Part shown: positions 49,418-57,747 of the stretch, in pieces
Numbering within the stretch: the first letter of the stretch is position 1
Layout: every line of letters begins with the position of its first letter
Position numbers and translations under genes: made by a program
The notes under the pieces: generated by a model
What the model saw: the letters and a program-made list of their open reading frames with translations, nothing else
Told to the model about the DNA's origin: nothing
The model's database searches: none
Source of the DNA: Paenibacillus contaminans
GTDB lineage: Bacteria; Bacillota; Bacilli; Paenibacillales; NBRC-103111
Reading direction: 5' to 3'
NCBI RefSeq assembly: GCF_003285015.1
Contig: NZ_QMFB01000010.1
Span: 210,024 to 274,023, forward strand
Length of the DNA stretch: 64,000 bases

Positions 49418-49777
49418 ATGCCAATACAAGTTAAAAACGAACTCGGGTCGATCCACGTATCCGACCAGATCATGTCTACGCTTGCCGGTTCGGCCGCCGT
49501 GGAATGCTACGGGCTTGTCGGCATGGCTTCCCGCAACCAACTGAAGGACGGCTTCGCCGAGATGCTCGGCCGGGAAAATTTAAGCCGCGGCGTCGTAGTG
49601 CGCAGGGAGCAGGACTTGCTTCACATCGATTTATATATTATTGTCAGCTACGGTACGAAAATTTCCGAAGTTGCGCATAATGTTCAGAACAGGGTCAAGT
49701 ACATGCTCAATGAAGTGGTTGGTCTCGAGGTGGATTTCGTCAATATTTTTGTGCAGGGTGTCCGCGTCGCGAAATAG
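49418..49777 (+). CDS. yloU: Asp23/Gls24 family protein (YloU type)
   Basis: ATG 49418 is used because CGGAGGG at 49401-49407 is well spaced from it; ATG 49409 is too close. The 119-aa protein fits YloU: ELGSIHVSDQIMSTLAGSAAVECYGLVGM, LHIDLYIIVSYGTKISEV, and VDFVNIFVQGVRV. It precedes fakA, as yloU precedes yloV in Bacillus. Function is unknown; a link to fatty acid/phospholipid handling is suggested only by position. Confidence 0.9.
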   Translation: MPIQVKNELGSIHVSDQIMSTLAGSAAVECYGLVGMASRNQLKDGFAEMLGRENLSRGVVVRREQDLLHIDLYIIVSYGTKISEVAHNVQNRVKYMLNEVVGLEVDFVNIFVQGVRVAK

Positions 49778-49922
49778 TTTTGAAACGGACATGCGAACCA
49801 TGCGTAAATATTCCGATGGCGGTTGCCGCTTAGGAGCATAATAGCAAACGCAATTCGATAAACGATAAGCTCAGCCATCCATCCGGTAAGCAGACAACGA
49901 TAGGCAACAGTAGGGAAGGAGA

Positions 49923-51653
49923 ATGGATTTGGGTAAGCGCTTTAGCCGTTTGACCGGCACGGATTTTATCCGAATGGTATTCACGGCTGCACGATATTTG
50001 CATGATCATGTGAACCATGTTAACGCCCTGAACGTATTTCCGGTTCCGGACGGGGATACGGGCACGAATATGAATTTAACGATGACTTCGGGTGTCGAGG
50101 AGCTGAGTAAAAAACAGACGAACCATATCGGACAAGCAGCGGAGACGCTGTCCAAAGGTTTGCTGATGGGGGCTCGCGGCAATTCCGGAGTTATTTTGTC
50201 GCAGCTTTTTCGCGGTTTCGCAAAATCCGTTCAGTCATACGAGGAAATTAACGCGCAGCAATTTGCCGCCGCCTTGCAGCAGGGCGTCGATACCGCTTAT
50301 AAGGCGGTGGTGAAACCCGTCGAGGGGACGATTTTGACGGTGGCGAAGGACGCGGCCAAGCATGCGATGCAGAATGCACGCAGAGCCGCCGATGTAACGG
50401 CGCTTATGGAAGAAACGTATGCGGCGGGAAAACAATCGCTTGCGCGTACGCCGGAGCTGCTCCCTGTTTTGAAACAAGTGGGCGTAGTCGATGCGGGCGG
50501 ACAAGGGCTTATGTTCCTCTATGAAGGGTTCCTTGCCGCTTTGACGGATGATGCCGTCGTACCGGCGCACGCATTTACCGGCCAATCCGTTGCCCGAGAA
50601 GAGAACCACGTCCCCGCAGGACGAAGCGCGCAATCGCATATTTCTGCGGAGGAGATCGAATTCGGCTATTGCACCGAATTTATGGTCAAGCTCGATCAGA
50701 CGAAGAGCAAGGGATTTGAAGAAACGGCTTTCCGCGACGCTCTGACCAAATTCGGTGACTCGCTGCTGGTCGTTGCGGACGACGAGCTTGTCAAGGTGCA
50801 TATCCATGCGGAGTTTCCGGGCGAAGTGATGAACTATGCGATGAAATACGGTGAATTGATCAAAATCAAAATCGAGAATATGCGCGAGCAGCACGGCCAT
50901 ATCGTGATGCATGACGACGAAGCTTATGCGCAAGCGTGGGGCGTTTCGAATACGGCACAGGAGCAGCCGGCAGCCGCTGTAAAGCATTCGAAGCCGAGCG
51001 GGATGGTCGCGGTTGCGATCGGCGACGGAATATCCAAAATTTTGTCCAGTCTCGGCGTCGACCAAATCATTTCCGGCGGTCAGACGATGAATCCCAGCAC
51101 CGAGGATATCGTGACGGCAATCCGCAACGTGCAGGCGAAGACGGTTTACGTTCTTCCGAACAATTCCAATATCGTGCTTGCCGCGCAGCAGGCCGTAGAG
51201 CTGGTGGAAGACAAAGAAGTGATCGTCATTCCGACCAAAACGATTCCGCAAGGCATTGCGGCTGCTCTCTCTTACCAAAGCGGAGCCGAATCGGATGCCG
51301 GTAACGCGGAAGCGATGAACCGTGCCGTCCGGCAAGTAAAGTCAGGGCAAGTGACGAATGCCGTACGCGATACGTCGATCGACGGCATCGATATTAAGGA
51401 AGGCGATTTTATCGGCATACAGGACGGCCAAATCGTCGCGTCTTGTCCGGACATCGTCGACGCTTGCCGCAAGCTGCTCGACAGCATGCTGGCGGAAGGC
51501 GGAGATCTTGTTACGATACTCGCCGGCTCCGATGCGTCCGAAGACGATACGGAATCGCTGACGGCCTATTTGGCCGACGCCTATCCGGATGCCGAAACGG
51601 AAATCCATGCAGGCGGACAACCGGTATACGCCTACTTGTTCGGCGTTGAATAA
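49923..51653 (+). CDS. fakA: Fatty acid kinase catalytic subunit FakA (DAK1-type, YloV)
   Basis: ATG 49923 follows AAGGAG. The 576-aa protein has the DhaL-type kinase domain at its N-terminus (ALNVFPVPDGDTGTNMNLTM with the metal-binding Asp residues, GARGNSGVILSQLFRGF, VVDAGGQGL). A middle domain (EFGYCTEFMV) and a C-terminal regulatory domain (VLPNNSNIVLAA) follow. FakA phosphorylates fatty acids held by FakB (DegV-family) proteins, allowing use of exogenous fatty acids. A DegV-family gene follows at once, suggesting the pair works together. Confidence 0.92.
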   Translation: MDLGKRFSRLTGTDFIRMVFTAARYLHDHVNHVNALNVFPVPDGDTGTNMNLTMTSGVEELSKKQTNHIGQAAETLSKGLLMGARGNSGVILSQLFRGFAKSVQSYEEINAQQFAAALQQGVDTAYKAVVKPVEGTILTVAKDAAKHAMQNARRAADVTALMEETYAAGKQSLARTPELLPVLKQVGVVDAGGQGLMFLYEGFLAALTDDAVVPAHAFTGQSVAREENHVPAGRSAQSHISAEEIEFGYCTEFMVKLDQTKSKGFEETAFRDALTKFGDSLLVVADDELVKVHIHAEFPGEVMNYAMKYGELIKIKIENMREQHGHIVMHDDEAYAQAWGVSNTAQEQPAAAVKHSKPSGMVAVAIGDGISKILSSLGVDQIISGGQTMNPSTEDIVTAIRNVQAKTVYVLPNNSNIVLAAQQAVELVEDKEVIVIPTKTIPQGIAAALSYQSGAESDAGNAEAMNRAVRQVKSGQVTNAVRDTSIDGIDIKEGDFIGIQDGQIVASCPDIVDACRKLLDSMLAEGGDLVTILAGSDASEDDTESLTAYLADAYPDAETEIHAGGQPVYAYLFGVE

Positions 51654-51711
51654 TCCTGCGCTATACGCGTCGCGCAGGATCGAGATAAATATGTAAGTTG
51701 GAGTGATCGCA

Positions 51712-52572
51712 TTGGCCAATGTTCGAATCGTGATAGACAGCACAGCCGATATACCCCGTGAAATCCGCGAATCGTTAGGGATCGAGATGGTTCCGCTCAA
51801 AGTGCATTTCGGTACGGAAACGTATCTGGACTCCGTAACGATCGAAGCCGATCAGTTTTATGAGAAGCTGACCCGCACTCCCGTGCTGCCGACGACTTCC
51901 CAGCCTTCTCCGGTTGAATTTTTGGAGACGTATAAACGCATAGCTGCCGAGCAGCCGGATACGCAAATCATATCGATTCATTTGGCTTCCGTATTAAGCG
52001 GCACATACCAATCGGCGGTACTTGCCAAATCGATGCTCGAAGATGAGGTAAACGTTACTGTCGTCGATTCCAAGTCTGCTTCTTACGGGATCGGTTTAAT
52101 GGCAATTGCGGCGGCGAAAGCGGCCGCACAAGGGAAGAGCAGAGAGCAATGCCTGGAAGCGATCGAGGAAATCCACGAGCAATGCGGACTGTATTTTTTG
52201 GTCGATACCCTCGAGTACCTGCAAAAAGGCGGGCGTATCGGGCGGGCCGCGGCTTTTGTCGGGTCGCTGCTCAATATCAAGCCTATTTTGTCTCTGGATG
52301 CCGAAGGCACGGTCATGTCCGTCGACAAAGTGCGCGGGCATAAAAAAGCGACGCTTCGTATCGTGGAGCTGCTGAACGAGCACTCCCGCTTCTCCGGCAA
52401 GCCGGTCCGGATCATCATCGCCCACTCCAGCTCGATGGAAAATGCCCAGCAGTTCAGCTCCGTAATCAGCGAACATTTTGACGTCAAAGAGTTAACGTAC
52501 ACGACCCTCGGACCTGTGATCGGCACGCATGTCGGTCCCGGTACGGTAGCCGTATTCATGCTTCCGGCATAA
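51712..52572 (+). CDS. DegV family protein (FakB-type fatty acid-binding subunit)
   Basis: TTG 51712 is nine bases after TTGGAG; GTG 51703 is an alternative adding three residues. The 286-aa protein has the DegV start NVRIVIDSTADIP, the lipid headgroup motif TTSQPSPVEF, HLASVLSGTYQSA, YLQKGGRIG, NIKPILSL and the closing THVGPGTVAVF. DegV/FakB proteins bind a fatty acid and present its carboxylate to FakA. The 58-bp spacer after fakA contains an inverted repeat (ATCCTGCG/CGCAGGAT, 51653-51680) without a T run. Confidence 0.9.
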   Translation: MANVRIVIDSTADIPREIRESLGIEMVPLKVHFGTETYLDSVTIEADQFYEKLTRTPVLPTTSQPSPVEFLETYKRIAAEQPDTQIISIHLASVLSGTYQSAVLAKSMLEDEVNVTVVDSKSASYGIGLMAIAAAKAAAQGKSREQCLEAIEEIHEQCGLYFLVDTLEYLQKGGRIGRAAAFVGSLLNIKPILSLDAEGTVMSVDKVRGHKKATLRIVELLNEHSRFSGKPVRIIIAHSSSMENAQQFSSVISEHFDVKELTYTTLGPVIGTHVGPGTVAVFMLPA

Positions 52573-52573
52573 T

Positions 52574-54625
52574 ATGATCGATTTGCATGAGGTCTCCGTT
52601 CGCCAAGTTCGCGGCATCGGAGCGCAAAAAGCCGAGGAGTTGGGTTCGCTGGGCATCCGATCGGCATCCGATCTGCTTGAATATTTCCCCTTCCGTTATG
52701 AGGATTACCATGTGCGGGATTTGACGGAAGCGAAGGAAGGCGAAAAAATTACGATACAAGGCACGATTTACAGCGAGCCGGTCATGCAGCGGTTCGGCCG
52801 CGGCAAGGCGAGGCTGTCGTGCAAGGTCGTATCGGACAAGTTTTTTATCACTGCGGTATGGTTTAACCGTCCTTATATGAAAGAACAATTAAAGCCGGGA
52901 CTTGAAATCGTCCTGACCGGCAAGTGGGAAGGGAAACGGCAGCAAATGACCGTATCCACTTCGGAATTTGTCGGCAAGGAAAACTCCAGAGTCGGTACGC
53001 TGCAGCCGATTTACTCCGTGGCGGGCGAGGTTACCCAATACGGCTTGCGCCGAATGATCGCACAGGCGCTTGCGCAATACGGGGAAATGATCCAAGAGGT
53101 GCTCCCGCACGAATTGATGGCGAAATACGATCTTATGCCTCGCAAGCGCGCCGTAGCGTTGATTCATAATCCTGCCGATGTATCGGAGGGCAACAAGGCG
53201 CGACGGCGGATGGTGTACGAAGAGCTTTTTCTGTTTCAAATCAAGCTGCAGGCTTATCGGGCAATGAACAAAAGCCGTGCGGACGGCATCGCGCATACCG
53301 TCGATTCGGAAGCGGTAAGAGGCTTCGTTCGCGCCCTGCCTTTTCAGTTGACGGACTCGCAGAAAAAGGTAGTCGCCGAAATTTTGGAAGATTTGCGGAA
53401 GCCTTTCTGTATGAACAGGCTGCTGCAGGGTGATGTCGGAGCGGGCAAAACGGTCGTTGCGGCCATTTCGCTATATGCCGTCGTAAAGGCGGGATCGCAA
53501 GGCGCGCTGATGGTTCCGACGGAAATTTTGGCCGAGCAGCATAAACGTTCGCTTGAGCGGTTATTCGAGCCTTACGGGATTCAGGTCGGGCTGCTGACCG
53601 GAAGCTTGACGGAGCGCAAACGGCGAGAGCTGCTTGCATCGCTGCAAATGGGACTTATCGATATATTGGTCGGCACGCATGCTTTAATTCAGGAAGATGT
53701 GTTTTTCCGAAAGCTCGGACTCGTCGTAACCGACGAGCAGCATCGGTTCGGGGTCAATCAGCGAAGCATTTTGCGGCGCAAAGGGATGACGCCGGACGTT
53801 CTGACGATGACGGCGACGCCGATCCCAAGGACGCTTGCGATAACCGCTTTCGGCGATATGGACGTCTCGACGCTTCGCGAGCTGCCCAAAGGCCGTAAAC
53901 CGATCAAAACCTACGCCGTAAAGCACGATATGCTGGAGCGCGTACTCGGCTTTATCGACCGGGAAGCGAAAGCGGGACGTCAGGCATATGTCATATGCCC
54001 GCTTATCGAGGAATCGGAGAAGCTGGATGTGCAAAATGCGATCGACGTGCATGCGCAGCTGACGCATCATTTTCCGTCGCTTCGCGTAGGTCTTCTGCAC
54101 GGGCGAATGTCTGCGGCGGAGAAGGAAGAGATCATGACGGCTTTCGGTGCGAACGAGCTTCAGGTGCTCGTCTCGACGACAGTCATCGAGGTTGGCGTCG
54201 ACGTGCCGAATGCCACGCTGATGGTCGTGTACGATGCGGACCGGTTCGGCTTGTCGCAGCTTCATCAGCTCCGCGGGCGTGTCGGCCGGGGCGAGCATCA
54301 ATCGTTCTGCGTGCTTCTCGCCGATCCGAAAACGGAGGTCGGGAAGGAACGCATGCGGGCGATGGTGGAGACGAACGACGGCTTCGAAATCGCCCGAAGG
54401 GATTTGGAGCTGCGCGGACCTGGCGATTTTTTCGGGACGAAGCAAAGCGGAGTACCCGAGTTCCGGGTTGCCGATATGATGGCGGATTTCGAAACCTTGG
54501 AGCTGGCGCGGGACGATGCTGCGGAATTGGTGGCAAGAAGCGAGTTTTGGACTTCCATCGAGTACTTGCCGCTGCGCCAATACTTGCAAAGAGAGCAAGT
54601 GCTGACAGGCGAGTTGTTGGATTAG
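52574..54625 (+). CDS. recG: ATP-dependent DNA helicase RecG
   Basis: The 683-aa helicase starts one base after the degV gene stop. It has an N-terminal wedge/OB domain (VRQVRGIGAQKAEEL; YEDYHVRDLTEAKEGEKITIQGTI), Walker A NRLLQGDVGAGKTVVA, DEQH box VVTDEQHRFGV, TMTATPIPRTLA. The C-lobe has STTVIEVGVDVPNATLM and QLRGRVGRG, and the FFGTKQSGVPEF tail is the RecG-specific wedge/hook region. It reverses stalled forks and branch-migrates recombination intermediates. Confidence 0.95.
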   Translation: MIDLHEVSVRQVRGIGAQKAEELGSLGIRSASDLLEYFPFRYEDYHVRDLTEAKEGEKITIQGTIYSEPVMQRFGRGKARLSCKVVSDKFFITAVWFNRPYMKEQLKPGLEIVLTGKWEGKRQQMTVSTSEFVGKENSRVGTLQPIYSVAGEVTQYGLRRMIAQALAQYGEMIQEVLPHELMAKYDLMPRKRAVALIHNPADVSEGNKARRRMVYEELFLFQIKLQAYRAMNKSRADGIAHTVDSEAVRGFVRALPFQLTDSQKKVVAEILEDLRKPFCMNRLLQGDVGAGKTVVAAISLYAVVKAGSQGALMVPTEILAEQHKRSLERLFEPYGIQVGLLTGSLTERKRRELLASLQMGLIDILVGTHALIQEDVFFRKLGLVVTDEQHRFGVNQRSILRRKGMTPDVLTMTATPIPRTLAITAFGDMDVSTLRELPKGRKPIKTYAVKHDMLERVLGFIDREAKAGRQAYVICPLIEESEKLDVQNAIDVHAQLTHHFPSLRVGLLHGRMSAAEKEEIMTAFGANELQVLVSTTVIEVGVDVPNATLMVVYDADRFGLSQLHQLRGRVGRGEHQSFCVLLADPKTEVGKERMRAMVETNDGFEIARRDLELRGPGDFFGTKQSGVPEFRVADMMADFETLELARDDAAELVARSEFWTSIEYLPLRQYLQREQVLTGELLD

Positions 54626-54808
54626 CATGAAGCGTTCTCCGCGGCTATAACGGGTCGATGCGGTTTTCCATTTCGGTATCAGATTCAGACAAGCTTCGAC
54701 GATTTAACGGAACATTTTCTCCGCAGTTATCATATGCTTGAGAGAGGGCTTGTGTCCGCACGAAGCGTTCGGCTTCGGAGCATACGGTACAAACGGAGGT
54801 GTCGATGC

Positions 54809-55096
54809 GTGAGCTACGTGAACTACGGCGTAGAACGGGAGCTTGTCGAACGGATCAAGCTGAAAATGAAAAATCCGGCGACGAAGGAACGGGTCAAGTA
54901 TATTTTATACGGCGTGACCAAGTCGGATCTGCAGGATCGGGAGAAAATACGCAAATTGCTTAGACAGGCGGCCAGAGTGCTCGGCGAGAATATTACGCCT
55001 AGGCAGGAAGAGAATATTATAGCCTTCGTCATCGATCAGAAAATCGATCCCAACAATACATTTCACCTTCTAAAGCTGTGGGGGATGTTCCGGTAG
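54809..55096 (+). CDS. spoVIF: Stage VI sporulation protein F
   Basis: GTG 54809 follows ACGGAGGTG; the upstream frame is not conserved. The 95-aa protein matches SpoVIF (YjcC): a short N-terminus, NPATKERVKYILYGVTKSDLQDREKIRKL, RQAARVLGENITPRQEENII and IDPNNTFHLLKLWGMF. SpoVIF is needed for late coat assembly in Bacillus spores through GerE-dependent genes. It is alone between recG and a strong terminator shared with the minus-strand gene. Confidence 0.85.
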   Translation: MSYVNYGVERELVERIKLKMKNPATKERVKYILYGVTKSDLQDREKIRKLLRQAARVLGENITPRQEENIIAFVIDQKIDPNNTFHLLKLWGMFR

Positions 55097-55108
55097 CGGC
55101 GGATCGGA

Positions 55109-55163
55109 GGCGCAACAAAAAGGAACGGGCGGCATAGGCAGCTGCGTTCCTTTTTGTTGCGCC
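55109..55163. terminator. Bidirectional terminator, spoVIF / HMCES-like gene
   Basis: A perfect 19-bp stem, GGCGCAACAAAAAGGAACG with its complement, and a 17-base loop; A/T-rich on both sides. Confidence 0.92.
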
Positions 55164-55168
55164 GATAT

Positions 55169-55846
55169 TTACGGTACGGCCAGCGGCTCCAAACAAGCCG
55201 GGCTGTCGTTCTTAACGTTCCCGACGATCGGGGAGACGGGGTAAGCGGTCATTTTCTCCGCGGGGTACGGCTGAAGCAGCGGCAGAAGCCGCGAAGGATC
55301 GCGTTGCTCCCGATCGAGCCATACGGCTTCATCCTCGGGGCGCAAAATAACCGGCATCCTGTCGTGAATGTCTTCGACAAGCTTGTTCGGCGTAGTTGTA
55401 ATGATGGTACAGCTGCTTATTTTTCGTCCGTCCGGAGCGAGCCAAGTCTCGTACAAGCCTGCCATCGCAAATAGTTCGCCGGAGGTAAGCGTGATGCGCA
55501 TCGGCTGCTTGCCGGTGCCGGAACGTTTCCATTCGTAGAAGCCGTCTGCGGGGATGAGACATCTTTTCTTTTCGAGCGGTGTCCGGAAAGCCGGCTTTTC
55601 CATAAGCGTTTCCGCTCTGGCGTTCAGCATCTTGTTGCCGATTTTCTCGTCCTTCGCCCAGCTCGGAATAAGTCCCCATTTCAGTTCCCCGAGCCGATTT
55701 TTGGCGCCGTCGTGGATGATAGCCATAATCATTTGGCTGGGCGCAACATTATATTGCGGACGATGCAAGGGCGGAGCCGCTTGTTCGAGCATAAATCTCA
55801 GCATCAGCTCATCCCAGCTGACGACGATCGTAAATCTGCCGCACAA
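55169..55846 (-). CDS. SOS response-associated peptidase (YedK/HMCES family)
   Basis: The 225-aa protein begins MCGRFT, exposing Cys2, the residue that forms a thiazolidine DNA-protein crosslink with abasic sites after Met removal. YNVAPSQ, LKWGLIPSWAKD, NARAET, the PADGFYEWK motif with the catalytic Glu, and HDRMPVIL are all present. The family protects single-stranded DNA at abasic sites. It is monocistronic and converges on spoVIF. Confidence 0.93.
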   Translation of the reverse strand: MCGRFTIVVSWDELMLRFMLEQAAPPLHRPQYNVAPSQMIMAIIHDGAKNRLGELKWGLIPSWAKDEKIGNKMLNARAETLMEKPAFRTPLEKKRCLIPADGFYEWKRSGTGKQPMRITLTSGELFAMAGLYETWLAPDGRKISSCTIITTTPNKLVEDIHDRMPVILRPEDEAVWLDREQRDPSRLLPLLQPYPAEKMTAYPVSPIVGNVKNDSPACLEPLAVP

Positions 55847-55960
55847 AACGCATTCCCCCTATTTATCAATGAAATGTTCATGACGCATACCGGCACTTTC
55901 GCGCTGTCGGAAGCCCGGAGTTAAGCTAGCTCCATTAAGCTGCAAGATCGCTAATAAACG

Positions 55961-56677
55961 TCAGTCCCGTATCGCTTCGAACACCGAACGATCCCATAAA
56001 ATCCACGGATATTCGCGGGGCGGCGTCGAGACGAAGGCGAGCGGTTCCTTAAGGGTGGGGTGCTCGAACGCCAATCGGAGCGACCAGAGGCCGATCTGCT
56101 GACCCGGTTCGTTGACATGTGCGCCGTAACGCTGGTCGCCATACAGCGGGCAGCCGATTGAGGCGAACTGGACGCGAATTTGATGCGGTCTTCCGGTTTG
56201 CAGCTTTACTTTAACAAGGCTCATTCCTTCTCCGCTCGCGATGACCTCATAGTCGAGAATCGCTTCTTTCGCATCCGCGCTTCCTTGCGCCACCGCGGTC
56301 ACCATATTCGTTCTGGCATCCTTGCGCAAATAGTGAACAAGCCTGCCGTTCGGTTTTTTCGGCTTTCCGCGGACGACGGCGACATACGTTTTGCCGAAAT
56401 CGCGTGTGCGGACCATATCGGACAAGCGGGAAGCCGCCTTCGAGGTTTTGGCGAATACCATGACGCCTCCAACCGGACGGTCAAGCCTATGAACCAATCC
56501 GAGATAAACATTGCCGGGCTTGGCGAAGCGCTGTTTGATGTCCGCCTTCAATACGCTCAACAAATCGGGATCCTTGGATTCGTCCTCCTGCGTCGGCATA
56601 TTGACGGGCTTTTGGACGACGAGCAGATGGTTGTCCTCGTACAAAACCGGAACCGTGGGCTTGGCTCCCGAAGCCAT
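55961..56677 (-). CDS. RluA-family pseudouridine synthase
   Basis: I use ATG 56677, which shares the TAATG overlap with the upstream gene's stop and has GGGAGGAAA before it. The open frame continues upstream to 56929 but only in the shadow of that gene. The 238-aa protein has VLYEDNHLLVVQKP, the catalytic-Asp motif GLVHRLDRPVGGVMVFAKT, and KLQTGRPHQIRVQFAS. No S4 domain is present. The target uridine cannot be named; RluA-type enzymes modify 23S rRNA or tRNA. Confidence 0.9.
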   Translation of the reverse strand: MASGAKPTVPVLYEDNHLLVVQKPVNMPTQEDESKDPDLLSVLKADIKQRFAKPGNVYLGLVHRLDRPVGGVMVFAKTSKAASRLSDMVRTRDFGKTYVAVVRGKPKKPNGRLVHYLRKDARTNMVTAVAQGSADAKEAILDYEVIASGEGMSLVKVKLQTGRPHQIRVQFASIGCPLYGDQRYGAHVNEPGQQIGLWSLRLAFEHPTLKEPLAFVSTPPREYPWILWDRSVFEAIRD

Positions 56678-57546
56678 TAGCGTTTTTCCTCCCAACGGCC
56701 GAGAATGCCGCAAGGCAGGTGCATGCCGGATTCGGTAATCGGCAAGCCGATTTCTCCCGAAGTGATGGCGCCGCCGTATTTCTTCTTGAGCGTCATTGTC
56801 AAAATATTCGTCAGCACCGTAGCCGAAATGCCCGTCGTATAAGAATTGATCAGCATGAATAAAGGCTTGTCCGACATAATGGACATACAGCTTTGGACGA
56901 AAGGGAATAAATCCTCTTCCAGCTTCCACATTTCGCCGTTAGGTCCGCGGCCGTAGGACGGCGGGTCCATAATGATGGCGTCGTACCGGCTGCCGCGCCG
57001 CTGCTCGCGCTGCACGAACTTGAAGACGTCATCCGTAATGAAACGGACCGGACGTTCGCCGAGACCGGAAAGCTGCAAGTTCTCCTTCGCCCATTGCACC
57101 ATGCCCTTGGCTGCGTCGACATGACATACTTCCGCTCCCGCCGAAGCGCAAGCCACGCTTGCTCCGCCCGTGTAAGCAAACAAATTGAGAACCTTGATCG
57201 GGCGGCGCGCCGACTTGATTTTATCGATCATCCAGCTCCAGTTGACCGCTTGCTCGGGAAAAAGCCCGGTATGCTTGAAGCCGGTCGGCTTAATATAAAA
57301 TTTCAGATTGCCGTAGGAAACGGTCCACCGCTCCGGCAGCTTCTCGCGGTATTCCCATTGTCCGCCGCCGCTGGAGCTGCGGTGATAATGCGCGTTGGCA
57401 TGCAGCCAGAGCCCGGTTTCTTTCTCCAAAGGCCATATAATTTGCGGGTCAGGCCGCCGCAGCGTGTAACCGCCCCAGCGCTCCAGCTTCTCGCCGCCGC
57501 CCGTATCGATTAATTCGTAGTCCTGCCAGTCTTTAGCCGAAAACAT
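56677..57546 (-). CDS. Class I SAM-dependent rRNA methyltransferase (RlmI-like)
   Basis: The 289-aa protein has KHTGLFPEQAVNW, the SAM motif VLNLFAYTGGASVACASAGA, acidic loop HVDAAKG, and catalytic motif IV DPPSYGRGP. The layout is that of RlmI/RlmL-type 23S rRNA methyltransferases (C5-cytosine or N2-guanine), but it lacks an N-terminal PUA domain and is shorter than RlmI. A one-base overlap with the pseudouridine synthase shows that the two RNA-modification genes are translationally coupled. Confidence 0.85.
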   Translation of the reverse strand: MFSAKDWQDYELIDTGGGEKLERWGGYTLRRPDPQIIWPLEKETGLWLHANAHYHRSSSGGGQWEYREKLPERWTVSYGNLKFYIKPTGFKHTGLFPEQAVNWSWMIDKIKSARRPIKVLNLFAYTGGASVACASAGAEVCHVDAAKGMVQWAKENLQLSGLGERPVRFITDDVFKFVQREQRRGSRYDAIIMDPPSYGRGPNGEMWKLEEDLFPFVQSCMSIMSDKPLFMLINSYTTGISATVLTNILTMTLKKKYGGAITSGEIGLPITESGMHLPCGILGRWEEKR

Positions 57547-57659
57547 ATGTTTGGTCCCGTCCTTCGATTCGTCATTTGGATTGTATCATCGTTATTTTAC
57601 AACATCATGGGTGTAGAAGCGAGCACAGTCCTTCAACCGAAAGGCGGCAAATAAAAACG

Positions 57660-57689
57660 CTGACGATTTTCGGCCGTATCCGTTATAAT
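57660..57689 (+). promoter_or_regulatory. Candidate sigma-A promoter for the GH26-like gene
   Basis: CTGACG (57660-57665) and a perfect TATAAT (57684-57689) are 18 bp apart. Confidence 0.6.
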
Positions 57690-57747
57690 GATTGTGTCGG
57701 ATTTTGTAAAAATATGAAGGTAACTGTCGCCAAGGGGAGAGGTTCGG

